NCBI RefSeq assembly: GCF_004342285.1 | Contig: NZ_SMCV01000015.1 | Location: 45,599-109,598, forward strand | Length of the DNA: 64,000 bases | Source of the DNA: Klebsiella sp. BIGb0138 | GTDB lineage: Bacteria; Pseudomonadota; Gammaproteobacteria; Enterobacterales; Enterobacteriaceae | Direction of reading: 5' to 3' | Part shown: positions 30,294 to 54,920 of the stretch, piece by piece | Layout of the letters: every line of letters starts with the position of its first letter | Position numbering within the stretch: position 1 is the first letter of the stretch | Translations under genes and position numbers: made by a program | The notes under the pieces: model-generated | Databases searched by the model: none | Told to the model about the DNA's origin: nothing | What the model saw: only the letters and a program-made list of their open reading frames with translations

Positions 30294-31112
30294 ATGAAAT
30301 CACTGTTTAAAGTAACGCTGCTGGCGACCACGATGGCTGTCGCCCTGAATGCACCGCTGACCTTTGCGGCTGATACTGCTGCGAAGACGGCCCCTGCAAC
30401 GGATAGCAAAGCGGCATTTAAAAATGACGATCAAAAATCCGCTTATGCGCTAGGTGCATCCCTGGGACGTTACATGGAAAACTCCCTGACTGAACAAGAA
30501 AAACTGGGCATCAAGCTGGATAAAGATCAGCTGATCGCGGGCGTACAGGACGCTTTTGCTAATAAGAGCAAGCTGTCCGACCAGGAGATCGAACAGACTC
30601 TGCAAACCTTCGAGACTCGCGTAAAAACCGCTGCCCAGCAGAAAATGGAAAAAGACGCTTCTGAGAACGATGCTAAAGGCAAAGCCTATCGCGACACCTT
30701 CGCGAAACAGAAGGGCGTGAAAACGTCTAAATCCGGCCTGCTGTACAAAGTTGAGAAAGAAGGTACCGGTGATGCGCCGAAAGACAGCGATACGGTGGTC
30801 GTGAACTACAAAGGTACGCTGATTGACGGTAAAGAGTTCGACAACTCCTACACCCGTGGCGAGCCGCTCTCCTTCCGTCTGGATGGCGTGATCCCAGGCT
30901 GGACCGAAGGCCTGAAAAATATCAAGAAAGGCGGGAAAATCCAGCTGGTGATTCCGCCGGATCTGGCTTACGGCAAAACCGGCGTACCGGGTATTCCGGC
31001 TAACTCCACGCTGGTCTTCGACGTAGAACTGCTGGATATCAAACCGGCACCGAAAGCCGATGCCAAGCCGGAAGCCGCCGCTGAAGCACAAGGCGCAGAC
31101 GCTAAGAAGTAA
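30294..31112 (+). CDS. fkpA: FkpA, periplasmic FKBP-type isomerase and chaperone
   Basis: The 272-residue precursor has a signal peptide of about 25 residues ending P-L-T-F-A. An N-terminal helical dimerisation domain follows, then a C-terminal FKBP domain (about 145-255) with V-V-N-Y-K-G-T-L, F-D-N-S-Y and V-I-P-G-W-T-E-G-L. It prevents aggregation and isomerises proline bonds of envelope proteins. The Ala/Lys-rich tail is typical. It is divergent from slyX. Confidence 0.96.
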   Translation: MKSLFKVTLLATTMAVALNAPLTFAADTAAKTAPATDSKAAFKNDDQKSAYALGASLGRYMENSLTEQEKLGIKLDKDQLIAGVQDAFANKSKLSDQEIEQTLQTFETRVKTAAQQKMEKDASENDAKGKAYRDTFAKQKGVKTSKSGLLYKVEKEGTGDAPKDSDTVVVNYKGTLIDGKEFDNSYTRGEPLSFRLDGVIPGWTEGLKNIKKGGKIQLVIPPDLAYGKTGVPGIPANSTLVFDVELLDIKPAPKADAKPEAAAEAQGADAKK

Positions 31113-31120
31113 TCTGGTTT

Positions 31121-31152
31121 AAGCCGCCGCCCTTACAGGCGGCGGCTTTTTT
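31121..31152 (+). terminator. fkpA terminator
   Basis: GCCGCCGCC (31123-31131) pairs with GGCGGCGGC (31138-31146) around CTTACA, followed by seven T. It is nine bases after the fkpA stop. Confidence 0.92.
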
Positions 31153-31480
31153 ATTTGGGGCAGATATAATTAAAACTGGAAAGTGCCTCAAGCGCTGTAT
31201 TACTTTAGATAGCTTAATCTTAATAATGATGATGAGCCTGCCCTGACAAGCTACACTTCATCCTTCAAGCTGCCCCTACGTTGGCTGCATCCGCTTATTC
31301 CGGCAACCCACTGGAATCAGCCCTGGGAATGGATAAGAGATAACCTTGTCTCTTACCGCAACCAGCCGCCGGCTGGTCAAATTCGTTATTGACGAATTTG
31401 TCTCAGACTTGCCGCCTCAACGCACCTTGAACGGTTTGGTGTAAAAAATGACAGGCTCCTGAAAAGGAGTGCTTTTTTTC
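31153..31480 (+). promoter_or_regulatory. fkpA-yheO intergenic region with tandem hairpins
   Basis: No gene is seen in these 328 bases. Four dyads lie in series: AAGAGA/TCTCTT (31335-31354), ACCAGCC/GGCTGGT (31361-31377), CAAATTCG/CGAATTTG (31378-31400), and CTCCT/AGGAG (31456-31469). The last is followed by a run of T (31473-31479), and its 3' arm is the presumed ribosome-binding site of yheO. Part of the block (around 31255-31330) resembles an enterobacterial palindromic repeat. An attenuator or ribosome-binding-site control is possible. Confidence 0.5.
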
Positions 31481-32203
31481 ATGTCCAGGTCGCTTTTAAC
31501 CAACGAAACCAGTGAGCTTGACCTGCTGGATCAACGTCCTTTCGACCAGACCGACTTCGATATCCTAAAATCCTATGAAGCGGTGGTGGACGGGTTAGCG
31601 ATGCTCATTGGTTCCCATTGTGAGATCGTGTTGCATTCTTTACAGGATCTGAAATGCTCCGCTATCCGCATCGCCAACGGTGAACATACCGGTCGTCAAA
31701 TCGGCTCGCCTATCACCGATCTCGCACTGCGTATGCTGCATGATATGACGGGCGCCGATAGCAGCGTGTCCAAATGCTACTTTACGCGCGCCAAAAGCGG
31801 CGTCCTGATGAAGTCTGTGACGATCGCGATTCGCAACCGCGAACATCGGGTGATCGGCCTGCTGTGCATCAACATGAATCTTGATGTCCCGTTCTCCCAG
31901 ATAATGAGCACCTTTATTCCGCCGGAAACGCCGGAGGTGAACTCTCAGGTCAACTTTGCCTCGTCTGTCGACGACCTGGTCGCACAAACGCTGGAATTCA
32001 CGATTGAAGAAGTGAATGCCGATCGCAACGTGTCCAATAATGCTAAAAATCGTCAGATTGTGCTGAACCTCTACGAGAAAGGGATCTTTGATATCAAAGA
32101 CGCCATCAACCAGGTCGCCGATCGGCTGAATATCTCTAAACACACGGTGTACCTCTATATCCGCCAGTTCAAGAGCGGCGATTTCCAGGGGCTCGATAAG
32201 TAA
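31481..32203 (+). CDS. yheO: YheO, putative DNA-binding regulator
   Basis: This 240-residue protein has an N-terminal PAS-like (YheO/PAS-6) domain and a C-terminal helix-turn-helix ([20 protein letters not shown]). It is highly conserved in enterobacteria, with unknown targets. ATG 31481 gives [19 protein letters not shown] at 31469 would overlap the ribosome-binding site AAGGAG (31464-31469). Its stop shares bases with the tusD start, tying it to the tus operon. Confidence 0.9.
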   Translation: MSRSLLTNETSELDLLDQRPFDQTDFDILKSYEAVVDGLAMLIGSHCEIVLHSLQDLKCSAIRIANGEHTGRQIGSPITDLALRMLHDMTGADSSVSKCYFTRAKSGVLMKSVTIAIRNREHRVIGLLCINMNLDVPFSQIMSTFIPPETPEVNSQVNFASSVDDLVAQTLEFTIEEVNADRNVSNNAKNRQIVLNLYEKGIFDIKDAINQVADRLNISKHTVYLYIRQFKSGDFQGLDK

Positions 32204-32589
32204 TGCGTTTTGCCATCACGGTGACGGGGCCGGCCTACGGTACGCAGCAGGCCAGCAGCGCCTGGCAGTTTGCCCAGGCGGTTGTCCAGGAGGGGCACGA
32301 GTTAAGCTGCGTGTTCTTCTATCGCGAAGGCGTCTACAACGCCAACCAGCTGACGGCGCCAGCCAGCGATGAGTTCGACCTGGTACGCGCCTGGCAGCGG
32401 CTGCATGACGAGCATGCGGTTGCGTTGCACATCTGCGTGGCGGCAGCGTTGCGCCGCGGGGTGACCGATGAGCGGGAAGCCAGGCAACTGGGCTTAGCGG
32501 GTCATAACCTGCAACCTGGATTCACGCTGAGCGGCCTGGGCGCGCTGGCTGAAGCCTCGTTAACCTGCGATCGGATGGTGCAGTTCTGA
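32203..32589 (+). CDS. tusD: TusD, sulfur relay subunit
   Basis: It passes sulfur from TusA to TusE in 2-thiolation of the wobble uridine of tRNA. The 128-residue DsrE-fold protein has the reactive cysteine at position 78 (A-L-H-I-C-V-A-A-A) and the start [12 protein letters not shown]. It forms a TusBCD hexamer with the products of the next two genes. Start and stop touch the neighbouring genes. Confidence 0.95.
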   Translation: MRFAITVTGPAYGTQQASSAWQFAQAVVQEGHELSCVFFYREGVYNANQLTAPASDEFDLVRAWQRLHDEHAVALHICVAAALRRGVTDEREARQLGLAGHNLQPGFTLSGLGALAEASLTCDRMVQF

Positions 32590-32948
32590 TGAAACGCGTA
32601 GCCTTTGTTTTTACTTCCGCCCCTCACGGGAGCGCCGCGGGTAGGGAAGGTCTGGATGCGCTGCTGGCAACCTCAGCCCTGACCGATGAGCTCGGCGTTT
32701 TCTTTGTCGGCGATGGGGTATTCCAGATTCTGGCGGGGCAGCAACCATCGACGGTGCTTGCGCGCGACTATATCGCCACCTTTAAGCTTCTGCCGCTGTA
32801 TGATATTGAACAGTGCTGGATGTGCGCCGCTTCGGCCCGTGAACGCGGCCTGAGCCCTTCCGCCGCACTGGTGGTTGATGCCGCGTGGCTGGAACCCGAA
32901 GCGCTGCGCGCCCGACTCGATGATTTCAATGTGATCTTGCGTTTCTGA
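32589..32948 (+). CDS. tusC: TusC, sulfur relay subunit
   Basis: This 119-residue DsrF-like subunit of the TusBCD complex in tRNA 2-thiouridine synthesis has the conserved start [14 protein letters not shown] and C-W-M-C-A-A-S-A near residue 76. Its ATG overlaps the tusD stop by one base. Confidence 0.93.
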   Translation: MKRVAFVFTSAPHGSAAGREGLDALLATSALTDELGVFFVGDGVFQILAGQQPSTVLARDYIATFKLLPLYDIEQCWMCAASARERGLSPSAALVVDAAWLEPEALRARLDDFNVILRF

Positions 32949-32955
32949 GGCCTGA

Positions 32956-33243
32956 ATGCTCCACACTCTCAGCACTTCCCCGTGGCATACCGATCTGCGC
33001 GCAATGCTGCGCCTGGTCAAGGATGGTGACGATCTTCTGCTGCTTTCCGATGGCGTCATCGCGGCTATCGCCGGTGGACAGTTCCTTGAAATCCTGCAGT
33101 CTGCCCCCATAACCATTCATGCTCTGCAGGACGATATCAATGCCCGCGGGCTGGCTGGTCAAATTGCGGACAGTGTCGTCAGGGTTGGCTATACTGATTT
33201 CGTCAGACTATCGGTCAAACATCCAGGTCAGTTGTCCTGGTAA
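32956..33243 (+). CDS. tusB: TusB, sulfur relay subunit
   Basis: This 95-residue DsrH-like subunit completes TusBCD. The M-L-H-T-L start and G-Y-T-D-F-V-R-L-S end are those of the family. It follows tusC by seven bases and precedes the str promoter, as in E. coli. Confidence 0.92.
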   Translation: MLHTLSTSPWHTDLRAMLRLVKDGDDLLLLSDGVIAAIAGGQFLEILQSAPITIHALQDDINARGLAGQIADSVVRVGYTDFVRLSVKHPGQLSW

Positions 33244-33265
33244 TGGCGGGATCGTTGTATATTTC

Positions 33266-33294
33266 TTGACACCTTTTCGGCACCGCCCTAAAAT
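33266..33294 (+). promoter_or_regulatory. str operon promoter
   Basis: TTGACA (33266-33271), a 17-base spacer and TAAAAT (33289-33294) give a near-consensus sigma-70 promoter about 75 bases before rpsL. Confidence 0.88.
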
Positions 33295-33316
33295 TCTGCG
33301 TCCTCATATTACATGA

Positions 33317-33742
<426 letters not shown>

Positions 33743-33822
33743 TGGTTCTCCGTTAAGTAAGGCCAAACGTTTTAAATTAATGTCAAACTAAACTCTTTGA
33801 GTTTTGGACAATCCTGAATTAA

Positions 33823-36519
<2,697 letters not shown>

Positions 36520-36532
36520 GCCGTAGGGTTAA

Positions 36533-37774
<1,242 letters not shown>

Positions 37775-37791
37775 TCCGTTAGTTCTGAATT

Positions 37792-37817
37792 AAAAAGGGC
37801 GCTCAGGCGCCCTTTTT
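37792..37817 (+). terminator. str operon terminator
   Basis: AAAAAGGGCGC (37792-37802) pairs with GCGCCCTTTTT (37807-37817) around TCAG, 17 bases after tufA. Confidence 0.92.
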
Positions 37818-37897
37818 GCTGCCTGCAATTTGGTATTGATCAGCACTGCGTTAATACTATAAAAGTGCTCAGCTACGAATATTTAATAAACCGACTA

Positions 37898-37924
37898 TTG
37901 TAATCATAACTATTCTCATTTACA
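37898..37924 (+). promoter_or_regulatory. Candidate Fur box before bfd
   Basis: The reverse complement of 37901-37919 reads ATGAGAATAGTTATGATTA, close to the TGAGAATxATTATCAT type of Fur site. It lies about 30 bases upstream of bfd, an iron-starvation gene. Confidence 0.55.
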
Positions 37925-37954
37925 CTTTTGAGCATAAATTGAACGGGAGTCGGT

Positions 37955-38149
37955 ATGTACGTTTGTTTGTGTAATGGTGTAAACGATAAAAAAATTCGTC
38001 AGGCCGTACGTCAATTTCATCCTCAATCTTTTCAGCAATTGCGAAAGTTCATTCCTGTTGGAAATCAATGCGGTAAGTGCGTCCGTGTCGCCCGCGAGAT
38101 TATGGAAGATGAATTAACCCGCATGCCGGAATACCAGGAGATCGCCTAA
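37955..38149 (+). CDS. bfd: Bacterioferritin-associated ferredoxin
   Basis: This 64-residue [2Fe-2S] protein binds bacterioferritin and supplies electrons to release stored iron. The cluster cysteines are seen in C-L-C (4 and 6) and C-G-K-C (39 and 42). A Fur-type site lies upstream, and the partner gene bfr starts 73 bases downstream. Confidence 0.95.
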   Translation: MYVCLCNGVNDKKIRQAVRQFHPQSFQQLRKFIPVGNQCGKCVRVAREIMEDELTRMPEYQEIA

Positions 38150-38222
38150 GCGCTCAGGCTTTTCTTTGACATCTATATAGCCCGAACTACGCTTCAATAA
38201 GTGGAAGCGGAGGGACTATATA

Positions 38223-38699
38223 ATGAAAGGTGATGTCAAAATCATAAGTTATCTCAATAAATTATTGGGAAATGAGCTTGTCGCGATAAATCAGTACTTT
38301 CTTCATGCCAGAATGTTCAAAAACTGGGGCCTGATGCGCCTCAACGATGTTGAATATCATGAGTCCATCGATGAAATGAAACACGCCGATAAATACATCG
38401 AGCGCATTTTATTTCTTGAAGGCATCCCCAACCTGCAGGATCTCGGAAGACTGGGCATCGGTGAAGATGTCGAAGAGATGTTGCAATCGGATCTGAGACT
38501 GGAACTGGAAGGCGCAAAAGATCTGCGCGAAGCTATCGCTTACGCCGACAGCGTCCACGACTATGTCAGCCGTGATATGCTCATTGAAATCCTCACTGAC
38601 GAGGAAGGCCATATTGACTGGCTGGAGACCGAACTGGAGCTGATTGGTAAAATTGGGCTGCAAAACTATCTTCAGTCGCAGATCAAAGTGGCTGACTGA
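38223..38699 (+). CDS. bfr: Bacterioferritin
   Basis: This 158-residue heme-containing ferritin assembles into a 24-subunit iron store. The ferroxidase ligands Glu18, Glu51, His54, Glu94, Glu127 and His130 and the heme ligand Met52 are in the right places (E-M-K-H at 51-54). It is downstream of bfd, and its last 17 bases overlap the end of the converging prepilin peptidase gene. Confidence 0.97.
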   Translation: MKGDVKIISYLNKLLGNELVAINQYFLHARMFKNWGLMRLNDVEYHESIDEMKHADKYIERILFLEGIPNLQDLGRLGIGEDVEEMLQSDLRLELEGAKDLREAIAYADSVHDYVSRDMLIEILTDEEGHIDWLETELELIGKIGLQNYLQSQIKVAD

Positions 38700-39150
38700 C
38701 CAGCGTTTGCCACTCACACCAAAAACCCGCTGCAGCCAAAAAAGGGCCAAACGGCAGCGGGTTGCTCAATGACCTGCGGGTCCTGGCGAAAATAACCCTC
38801 AACACTATTACCCCGCCGGCCAGAAGCGTGGCCATCAGCACCAGCTGCGGCAGTACCCGCCAGCCATGCCATGCGCCGAGCGCCGCCAGTAATTTCACAT
38901 CACCATAGCCTAACCCTTCATAGCCGCGGATCCCACGGTAGAGCCAGTAGAGGCATGCAAAAGCCAGATAGCCGCCAATAGCGCCCCAGGCGGCAAGCTC
39001 GAGGTGCGCCGGGTCGAGACAAAGATAATAAAGCAGCCCGCCCCAGAGCAGGGGACAGGTCAGGCGGTCGGGAAGTACCCCGTCGCGCAGATCGCACCAG
39101 CAGAGCGCCAATGATAATCCGCTGTAGAAGAGTAAGAAGGGGAGAGTCAT
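38683..39150 (-). CDS. hopD: Short prepilin peptidase-like protein (HopD type, A24 family)
   Basis: This 155-residue inner-membrane protein has several hydrophobic helices and the two A24 aspartate motifs: [10 protein letters not shown] near 20-29 and G-L-G-Y-G-D-V-K-L near 80-88. It lacks the N-terminal methyltransferase part of full PilD/GspO. E. coli has gspO at this place. ATG 39150 was chosen; the longer upstream frame is unlike the family. No type II secretion or pilus genes are nearby, so its substrate is unknown. Confidence 0.82.
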   Translation of the reverse strand: MTLPFLLFYSGLSLALCWCDLRDGVLPDRLTCPLLWGGLLYYLCLDPAHLELAAWGAIGGYLAFACLYWLYRGIRGYEGLGYGDVKLLAALGAWHGWRVLPQLVLMATLLAGGVIVLRVIFARTRRSLSNPLPFGPFLAAAGFWCEWQTLVSQPL

Positions 39151-39331
39151 ATCTGTGGGGGCTCCTGGCGTGAGGTCGCATGTGCAGAGTGTGATGGAGA
39201 AAGGGGGGCGGCGGCAAAGAGCAGAGCCCACTATTGCGAGAGACCATCCACGGTGTTTACCTGTTTTCCATCAGCGACAGTCCCCGCTCGCCGGCGTACG
39301 CAAAAATGATTGCCGATTTTCTACGCAGCAC

Positions 39332-39359
39332 TTGCTTCGGGTCTGAATTTGCGTATAAT
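39332..39359 (+). promoter_or_regulatory. S10 operon promoter
   Basis: TTGCTT (39332-39337), a 16-base spacer and a perfect TATAAT (39354-39359) lie about 175 bases before rpsJ. The start is expected near 39366. Confidence 0.88.
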
Positions 39360-39362
39360 GCG

Positions 39363-39845
<483 letters not shown>

Positions 39846-39865
39846 TCAGGTCATCGAGCGATTGA

Positions 39866-42261
<2,396 letters not shown>

Positions 42262-42274
42262 TTTTAGAGGATAA

Positions 42275-42556
<282 letters not shown>

Positions 42557-42561
42557 GGTAG

Positions 42562-44487
<1,926 letters not shown>

Positions 44488-44507
44488 TAGAGCCTGCATT
44501 CTCAACG

Positions 44508-44541
44508 AATAAACGGCTCAGCGATGAGCCGTTTATTTTTT
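44508..44541 (+). terminator. S10 operon terminator
   Basis: AATAAACGGCTCA (44508-44520), loop GCGA, TGAGCCGTTTATT (44525-44537), then a run of T, 20 bases after rpsQ. Confidence 0.9.
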
Positions 44542-44542
44542 C

Positions 44543-44571
44543 TACCCATATCCGATTTCCGGTGTTATAAT
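44543..44571 (+). promoter_or_regulatory. spc operon promoter
   Basis: TACCCA (44543-44548), a 17-base spacer and a perfect TATAAT (44566-44571) followed by GCCGCGCCC, the arrangement of the E. coli spc promoter, 78 bases before rplN. Confidence 0.85.
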
Positions 44572-44636
44572 GCCGCGCCCTCGATATGGGGATTTTTAAC
44601 GGCCCGATTTTGGGTCTCAGTAGTAGTTGACATTAG

Positions 44637-45899
<1,263 letters not shown>

Positions 45900-45904
45900 G
45901 GTAG

Positions 45905-46219
<315 letters not shown>

Positions 46220-46246
46220 TTGTCACCAATTGAATCACGGGAGTAA

Positions 46247-47554
<1,308 letters not shown>

Positions 47555-47559
47555 GGTAG

Positions 47560-48693
<1,134 letters not shown>

Positions 48694-48700
48694 GTAGCAG

Positions 48701-50180
<1,480 letters not shown>

Positions 50181-50198
50181 TTTTTTCGCATATTTTTC

Positions 50199-50234
50199 TT
50201 GCAAAGTTGGATTGAGCTGGCTAGATTAGCCAGC
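50199..50234 (+). promoter_or_regulatory. alpha operon promoter and spc-end hairpin
   Basis: TTGCAA (50199-50204), a 17-base spacer and TAGATT (50222-50227) form the promoter. The -10 lies within a dyad GCTGGCTA/TAGCCAGC that can act as an RNA hairpin at the end of spc transcripts. Confidence 0.75.
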
Positions 50235-50237
50235 CAA

Positions 50238-50345
50238 TCTTTTGTATGTCTGTACGTTTCCATTTGAGTATCCTGAAAACGGGCTTTTCAGCATGGTGCG
50301 TACATATTAAATAGTAGGAGTGCATAGTGGCCCGTATAGCAGGCA
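50238..50345 (+). promoter_or_regulatory. alpha operon leader (S4-binding pseudoknot)
   Basis: The leader region up to and past the GTG of rpsM corresponds in position and sequence to the E. coli alpha mRNA ribosome-binding pseudoknot that S4 traps to repress the operon; GTACG/CGTAC segments (50251-50255 and 50308-50312) pair across it. Confidence 0.7.
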
Positions 50346-50683
50346 TTAACATTCCTGATCAGAAACATACCGTAATCGCGTTAACTGCTATTTTCGGTAT
50401 CGGCAAGACCCGTTCTAAAGCCATCTGTGCTGACACGGGTATCGCTGAAAATGTTAAGATCAGTGAGCTGTCTGAAGAACAAATTGAATCCCTGCGTGAA
50501 GCAGTAGGTAAATTTGTCGTTGAAGGTGATCTGCGCCGTGAAATCACCCTGAGCATCAAGCGTCTGATGGACCTTGGTTGCTATCGTGGTTTACGCCATC
50601 GTCGTGGTCTTCCGGTTCGCGGTCAGCGTACTAAGACCAACGCACGTACCCGTAAGGGTCCGCGTAAACCGATCAAGAAATAA
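50327..50683 (+). CDS. rpsM: 30S ribosomal protein S13
   Basis: This 118-residue small-subunit head protein contacts tRNA and bridges to the 50S subunit. It is the first gene of the alpha operon and starts with GTG 50327, inside the S4-controlled leader. It has [11 protein letters not shown] and a basic tail G-P-R-K-P-I-K-K. Confidence 0.97.
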   Translation: MARIAGINIPDQKHTVIALTAIFGIGKTRSKAICADTGIAENVKISELSEEQIESLREAVGKFVVEGDLRREITLSIKRLMDLGCYRGLRHRRGLPVRGQRTKTNARTRKGPRKPIKK

Positions 50684-50696
50684 TCGGGGTGATTGA

Positions 50697-51089
<393 letters not shown>

Positions 51090-51104
51090 CGCGTTCGTTT
51101 CTAG

Positions 51105-51743
<639 letters not shown>

Positions 51744-51768
51744 AGCTTAGTACCAAAGAGAGGACACA

Positions 51769-52758
51769 ATGCAGGGTTCTGTGACAGAGTTTCTAAAACC
51801 GCGCCTGGTCGATATCGAGCAAGTGAGTTCGACGCACGCCAAGGTGACCCTTGAGCCTTTAGAGCGTGGCTTTGGCCATACTCTGGGTAACGCACTGCGC
51901 CGTATTCTGCTCTCATCGATGCCGGGTTGCGCGGTGACCGAGGTTGAGATTGATGGTGTACTGCACGAGTACAGCACCAAAGAAGGCGTTCAGGAAGATA
52001 TCCTTGAAATCCTGCTCAACCTGAAAGGGCTTGCGGTGAGAGTTCAGGGTAAAGATGAAGTTATCCTTACTTTGAATAAATCTGGCATTGGCCCTGTGAC
52101 CGCAGCCGACATTACCCATGACGGTGATGTCGAAATCGTCAAGCCGCAACATGTGATCTGCCACCTGACCGATGAGAACGCTGCGATTAGCATGCGTATC
52201 AAAGTTCAGCGCGGTCGCGGTTATGTGCCGGCTTCTGCCCGAATTCATTCGGAAGAAGATGAGCGCCCAATCGGCCGTCTGCTGGTCGACGCATGCTACA
52301 GCCCGGTAGAGCGTATTGCCTACAATGTTGAAGCAGCGCGTGTAGAACAGCGTACCGACCTGGACAAGCTGGTCATCGAAATGGAAACCAACGGCACAAT
52401 CGATCCTGAAGAGGCGATTCGTCGTGCGGCTACCATCCTGGCAGAACAACTGGAAGCTTTCGTTGACTTACGTGATGTACGTCAGCCGGAAGTGAAAGAA
52501 GAGAAACCAGAATTCGATCCGATCCTGCTGCGCCCTGTTGACGATCTCGAATTGACTGTCCGCTCTGCTAACTGCCTCAAGGCAGAAGCTATCCACTATA
52601 TCGGTGATCTGGTACAGCGTACCGAGGTTGAGTTGCTGAAAACGCCGAACCTGGGTAAAAAATCTCTTACTGAGATTAAAGACGTGCTGGCTTCACGTGG
52701 TCTGTCTCTGGGCATGCGCCTGGAAAACTGGCCACCGGCAAGCATTGCTGACGAGTAA
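51769..52758 (+). CDS. rpoA: RNA polymerase alpha subunit
   Basis: This 329-residue subunit has an N-terminal assembly domain ([13 protein letters not shown] near 32-45) and a C-terminal domain near 250-329 that binds UP elements and activators, with V-R-S-A-N-C-L-K. It lies between rpsD and rplQ. Confidence 0.98.
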
Positions 52759-52774
52759 CCGGATCACAGGTTAA

Positions 52775-53185
<411 letters not shown>

Positions 53186-53198
53186 TCTGTAGTAACGT

Positions 53199-53226
53199 AA
53201 AAAAACCCGCCTCGGCGGGTTTTTTT
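53199..53226 (+). terminator. alpha operon terminator
   Basis: A/T-flanked ACCCGCC (53205-53211) pairs with GGCGGGT (53214-53220), with poly-A before and poly-T after, 20 bases downstream of rplQ. Confidence 0.92.
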
Positions 53227-53292
53227 ATATCCTCGTTATCCCTGCTTCACTACAATATCTGTATTCTTTTTGTTCATTCCCGGAGGCGTATT

Positions 53293-53661
53293 ATGTGGTT
53301 ACTGGATCAGTGGGCAGAACGCCATATCCTTGATGCCCAAAGCAAAGGCGATTTCGACGATCTTCCTGGCCGCGGCGAACCGCTAACGTTGGATGACGAC
53401 CTCAATATACCGCCTGAATTACGCGCCGGCTATCGGTTGCTCAAAAACGCCGGCTGTTTACCTCCCGAACTTGAGCAGCGTAAAGAAGCGGTGGCGCTGG
53501 TTGATTTACTTAAAGCCGTGCGTCCAGATGACCCACAATACGCCGAACTTAGCCGTCGACTTGCCCTGCTTGAGCTCAAGCTGCGTCAGGCCGGACTTAA
53601 TACCGACTTTCTGCGCGGCGAATATGCCGACAGGCTTCACACTAAGATTGATAAGGAGTAA
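53293..53661 (+). CDS. yhdN: YhdN, DUF1992 family protein
   Basis: This 122-residue protein of the DUF1992 (DnaJ-homologue C-terminal) family has the start M-W-L-L-D-Q-W-A-E-R-H-I, the L-P-G-R-G-E-P-L motif and P-P-E-L-R-A-G-Y-R-L-L. The function is unknown. It is followed directly by zntR, as in E. coli. Confidence 0.9.
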   Translation: MWLLDQWAERHILDAQSKGDFDDLPGRGEPLTLDDDLNIPPELRAGYRLLKNAGCLPPELEQRKEAVALVDLLKAVRPDDPQYAELSRRLALLELKLRQAGLNTDFLRGEYADRLHTKIDKE

Positions 53662-53663
53662 GC

Positions 53664-54089
53664 ATGTACCGTATTGGTGAACTGGCGAAGCTTGCTGATG
53701 TAACGCCTGATACCATCCGCTACTATGAAAAGCAGCAGATGATGGCTCATGACGTGCGTACCGAAGGGGGATTTCGCCTCTATACCGATAACGATCTTCA
53801 GCGCCTGCGTTTTATCCGCTATGCCCGGCAGTTGGGCTTTACTCTGGAAGCGATCCGCGAACTGCTTTCGATCCGTGTCGATCCTGAACATCATACCTGC
53901 CAGGAATCAAAAGGCATCGTACAGGCGCGGCTGAGTGAAGTTGAAGCGCGGATTAAAGAATTACAGACGATGCGGCGCTCCTTACAAAGACTCAACGATG
54001 CATGTTGCGGCAGCGCTCACAGCAGCGTGTATTGCTCTATTCTCGAGGCGCTTGAACAGGGGGCCAGCAGTGGCGCTACAGGGCGTTGA
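53664..54089 (+). CDS. zntR: ZntR, zinc-responsive MerR-family regulator
   Basis: This 141-residue regulator activates the ZntA zinc exporter. A MerR helix-turn-helix (Y-R-I-G-E-L-A-K-L-A-D-V-T) occupies 2-14, a dimer helix about 76-110. The zinc ligands Cys79, Cys114, Cys115, His119 and Cys124 are all present. It lies two bases after yhdN. Confidence 0.95.
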   Translation: MYRIGELAKLADVTPDTIRYYEKQQMMAHDVRTEGGFRLYTDNDLQRLRFIRYARQLGFTLEAIRELLSIRVDPEHHTCQESKGIVQARLSEVEARIKELQTMRRSLQRLNDACCGSAHSSVYCSILEALEQGASSGATGR

Positions 54090-54146
54090 TTTTTTCACCG
54101 CGCGGATCTACACTCGCGTCGATTTCATTTACTACCAGGAGAAACG

Positions 54147-54362
54147 ATGAGTCGCTATCAGCATACGAAAGGGCAAATAAAAGATAATGCCATCGAAGCA
54201 CTGTTGCATGACCCGTTATTCAGACAAAGAGTTGAGAAAAATCGGAAGGGGAAAGGAAGCTACCAGCGTAAAGATAAACATGCAGGTCGGAATGACCGGG
54301 AGGCCAGTGGCAAAAGAGTGATTCACTTTTTTACCACTGGCTTTCTGCTTTCTGTCGTTTGA
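54147..54362 (+). CDS. arfA: ArfA, alternative ribosome-rescue factor
   Basis: This 71-residue protein rescues ribosomes stalled on non-stop mRNA by recruiting RF2 when trans-translation fails. The basic core [12 protein letters not shown] near residues 31-42 is conserved. The coding sequence contains a long hairpin before its stop codon, the feature that in E. coli makes a non-stop mRNA. It ends exactly next to the converging mscL stop. Confidence 0.95.
   Translation: MSRYQHTKGQIKDNAIEALLHDPLFRQRVEKNRKGKGSYQRKDKHAGRNDREASGKRVIHFFTTGFLLSVV
54303..54341 (+). promoter_or_regulatory. arfA intragenic hairpin (non-stop control)
   Basis: GCCAGTGG (54303-54310) pairs with CCACTGGC (54334-54341), and AAAAGAGTG with CACTTTTTT inside, with loop ATT. 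In E. coli a hairpin in arfA leads to RNase III cleavage or termination, so the peptide is tagged by tmRNA unless that system is saturated. Here it lies about 20 bases before the stop. Confidence 0.8.
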
Positions 54363-54776
54363 TTAAGAACGGTTATTCTGTTCTTTCAACAGGTCACGAA
54401 TCTCACTTAACAGCACTTCTTCTTTCGTCGGCGCCGGCGGCTCAGCTGGGGCCTCCTGCTTTTTACGGTTCAGGTTATTCATCAGTTTGATGGCCATGAA
54501 AATGGCAAATGCCACGATCACGAAATCAAAGACGTTCTGAATAAATACCCCGTAGTGCATCACGACAGCCGGGACATCGCCCTGGGCATCGCGTAAGGTG
54601 AAGGCGAACGATTTAAAATCAATTCCGCCAATGAGCAGACCAAGCGGCGGCATAATAATATCGGCAACTAAAGACGATACAATTTTACCGAAAGCCGCAC
54701 CAATGATGACACCCACTGCCAAATCAACAACATTCCCGCGCATCGCGAAGTCGCGAAACTCTTTTAAAATACTCAT
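54363..54776 (-). CDS. mscL: MscL, large-conductance mechanosensitive channel
   Basis: This 137-residue channel opens under osmotic down-shock. It has two helices: TM1 about 15-45 with [18 protein letters not shown], and TM2 about 75-100. It ends in a charged cytoplasmic helix. It faces arfA with abutting stops and is downstream of trkA. Confidence 0.97.
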   Translation of the reverse strand: MSILKEFRDFAMRGNVVDLAVGVIIGAAFGKIVSSLVADIIMPPLGLLIGGIDFKSFAFTLRDAQGDVPAVVMHYGVFIQNVFDFVIVAFAIFMAIKLMNNLNRKKQEAPAEPPAPTKEEVLLSEIRDLLKEQNNRS

Positions 54777-54920
54777 TCTACTCTCCTTGAACCAGCTGAC
54801 AGGATAAGTTTATCAAATGTATTTCTATTTTCCATTGCTGTTGAATAATTGCTAAAAAATATTATCCATTGATAAATAAAGGGTAATGAAAATGGGCGCC
54901 ATATAGGCGCCCGAAAGCAA

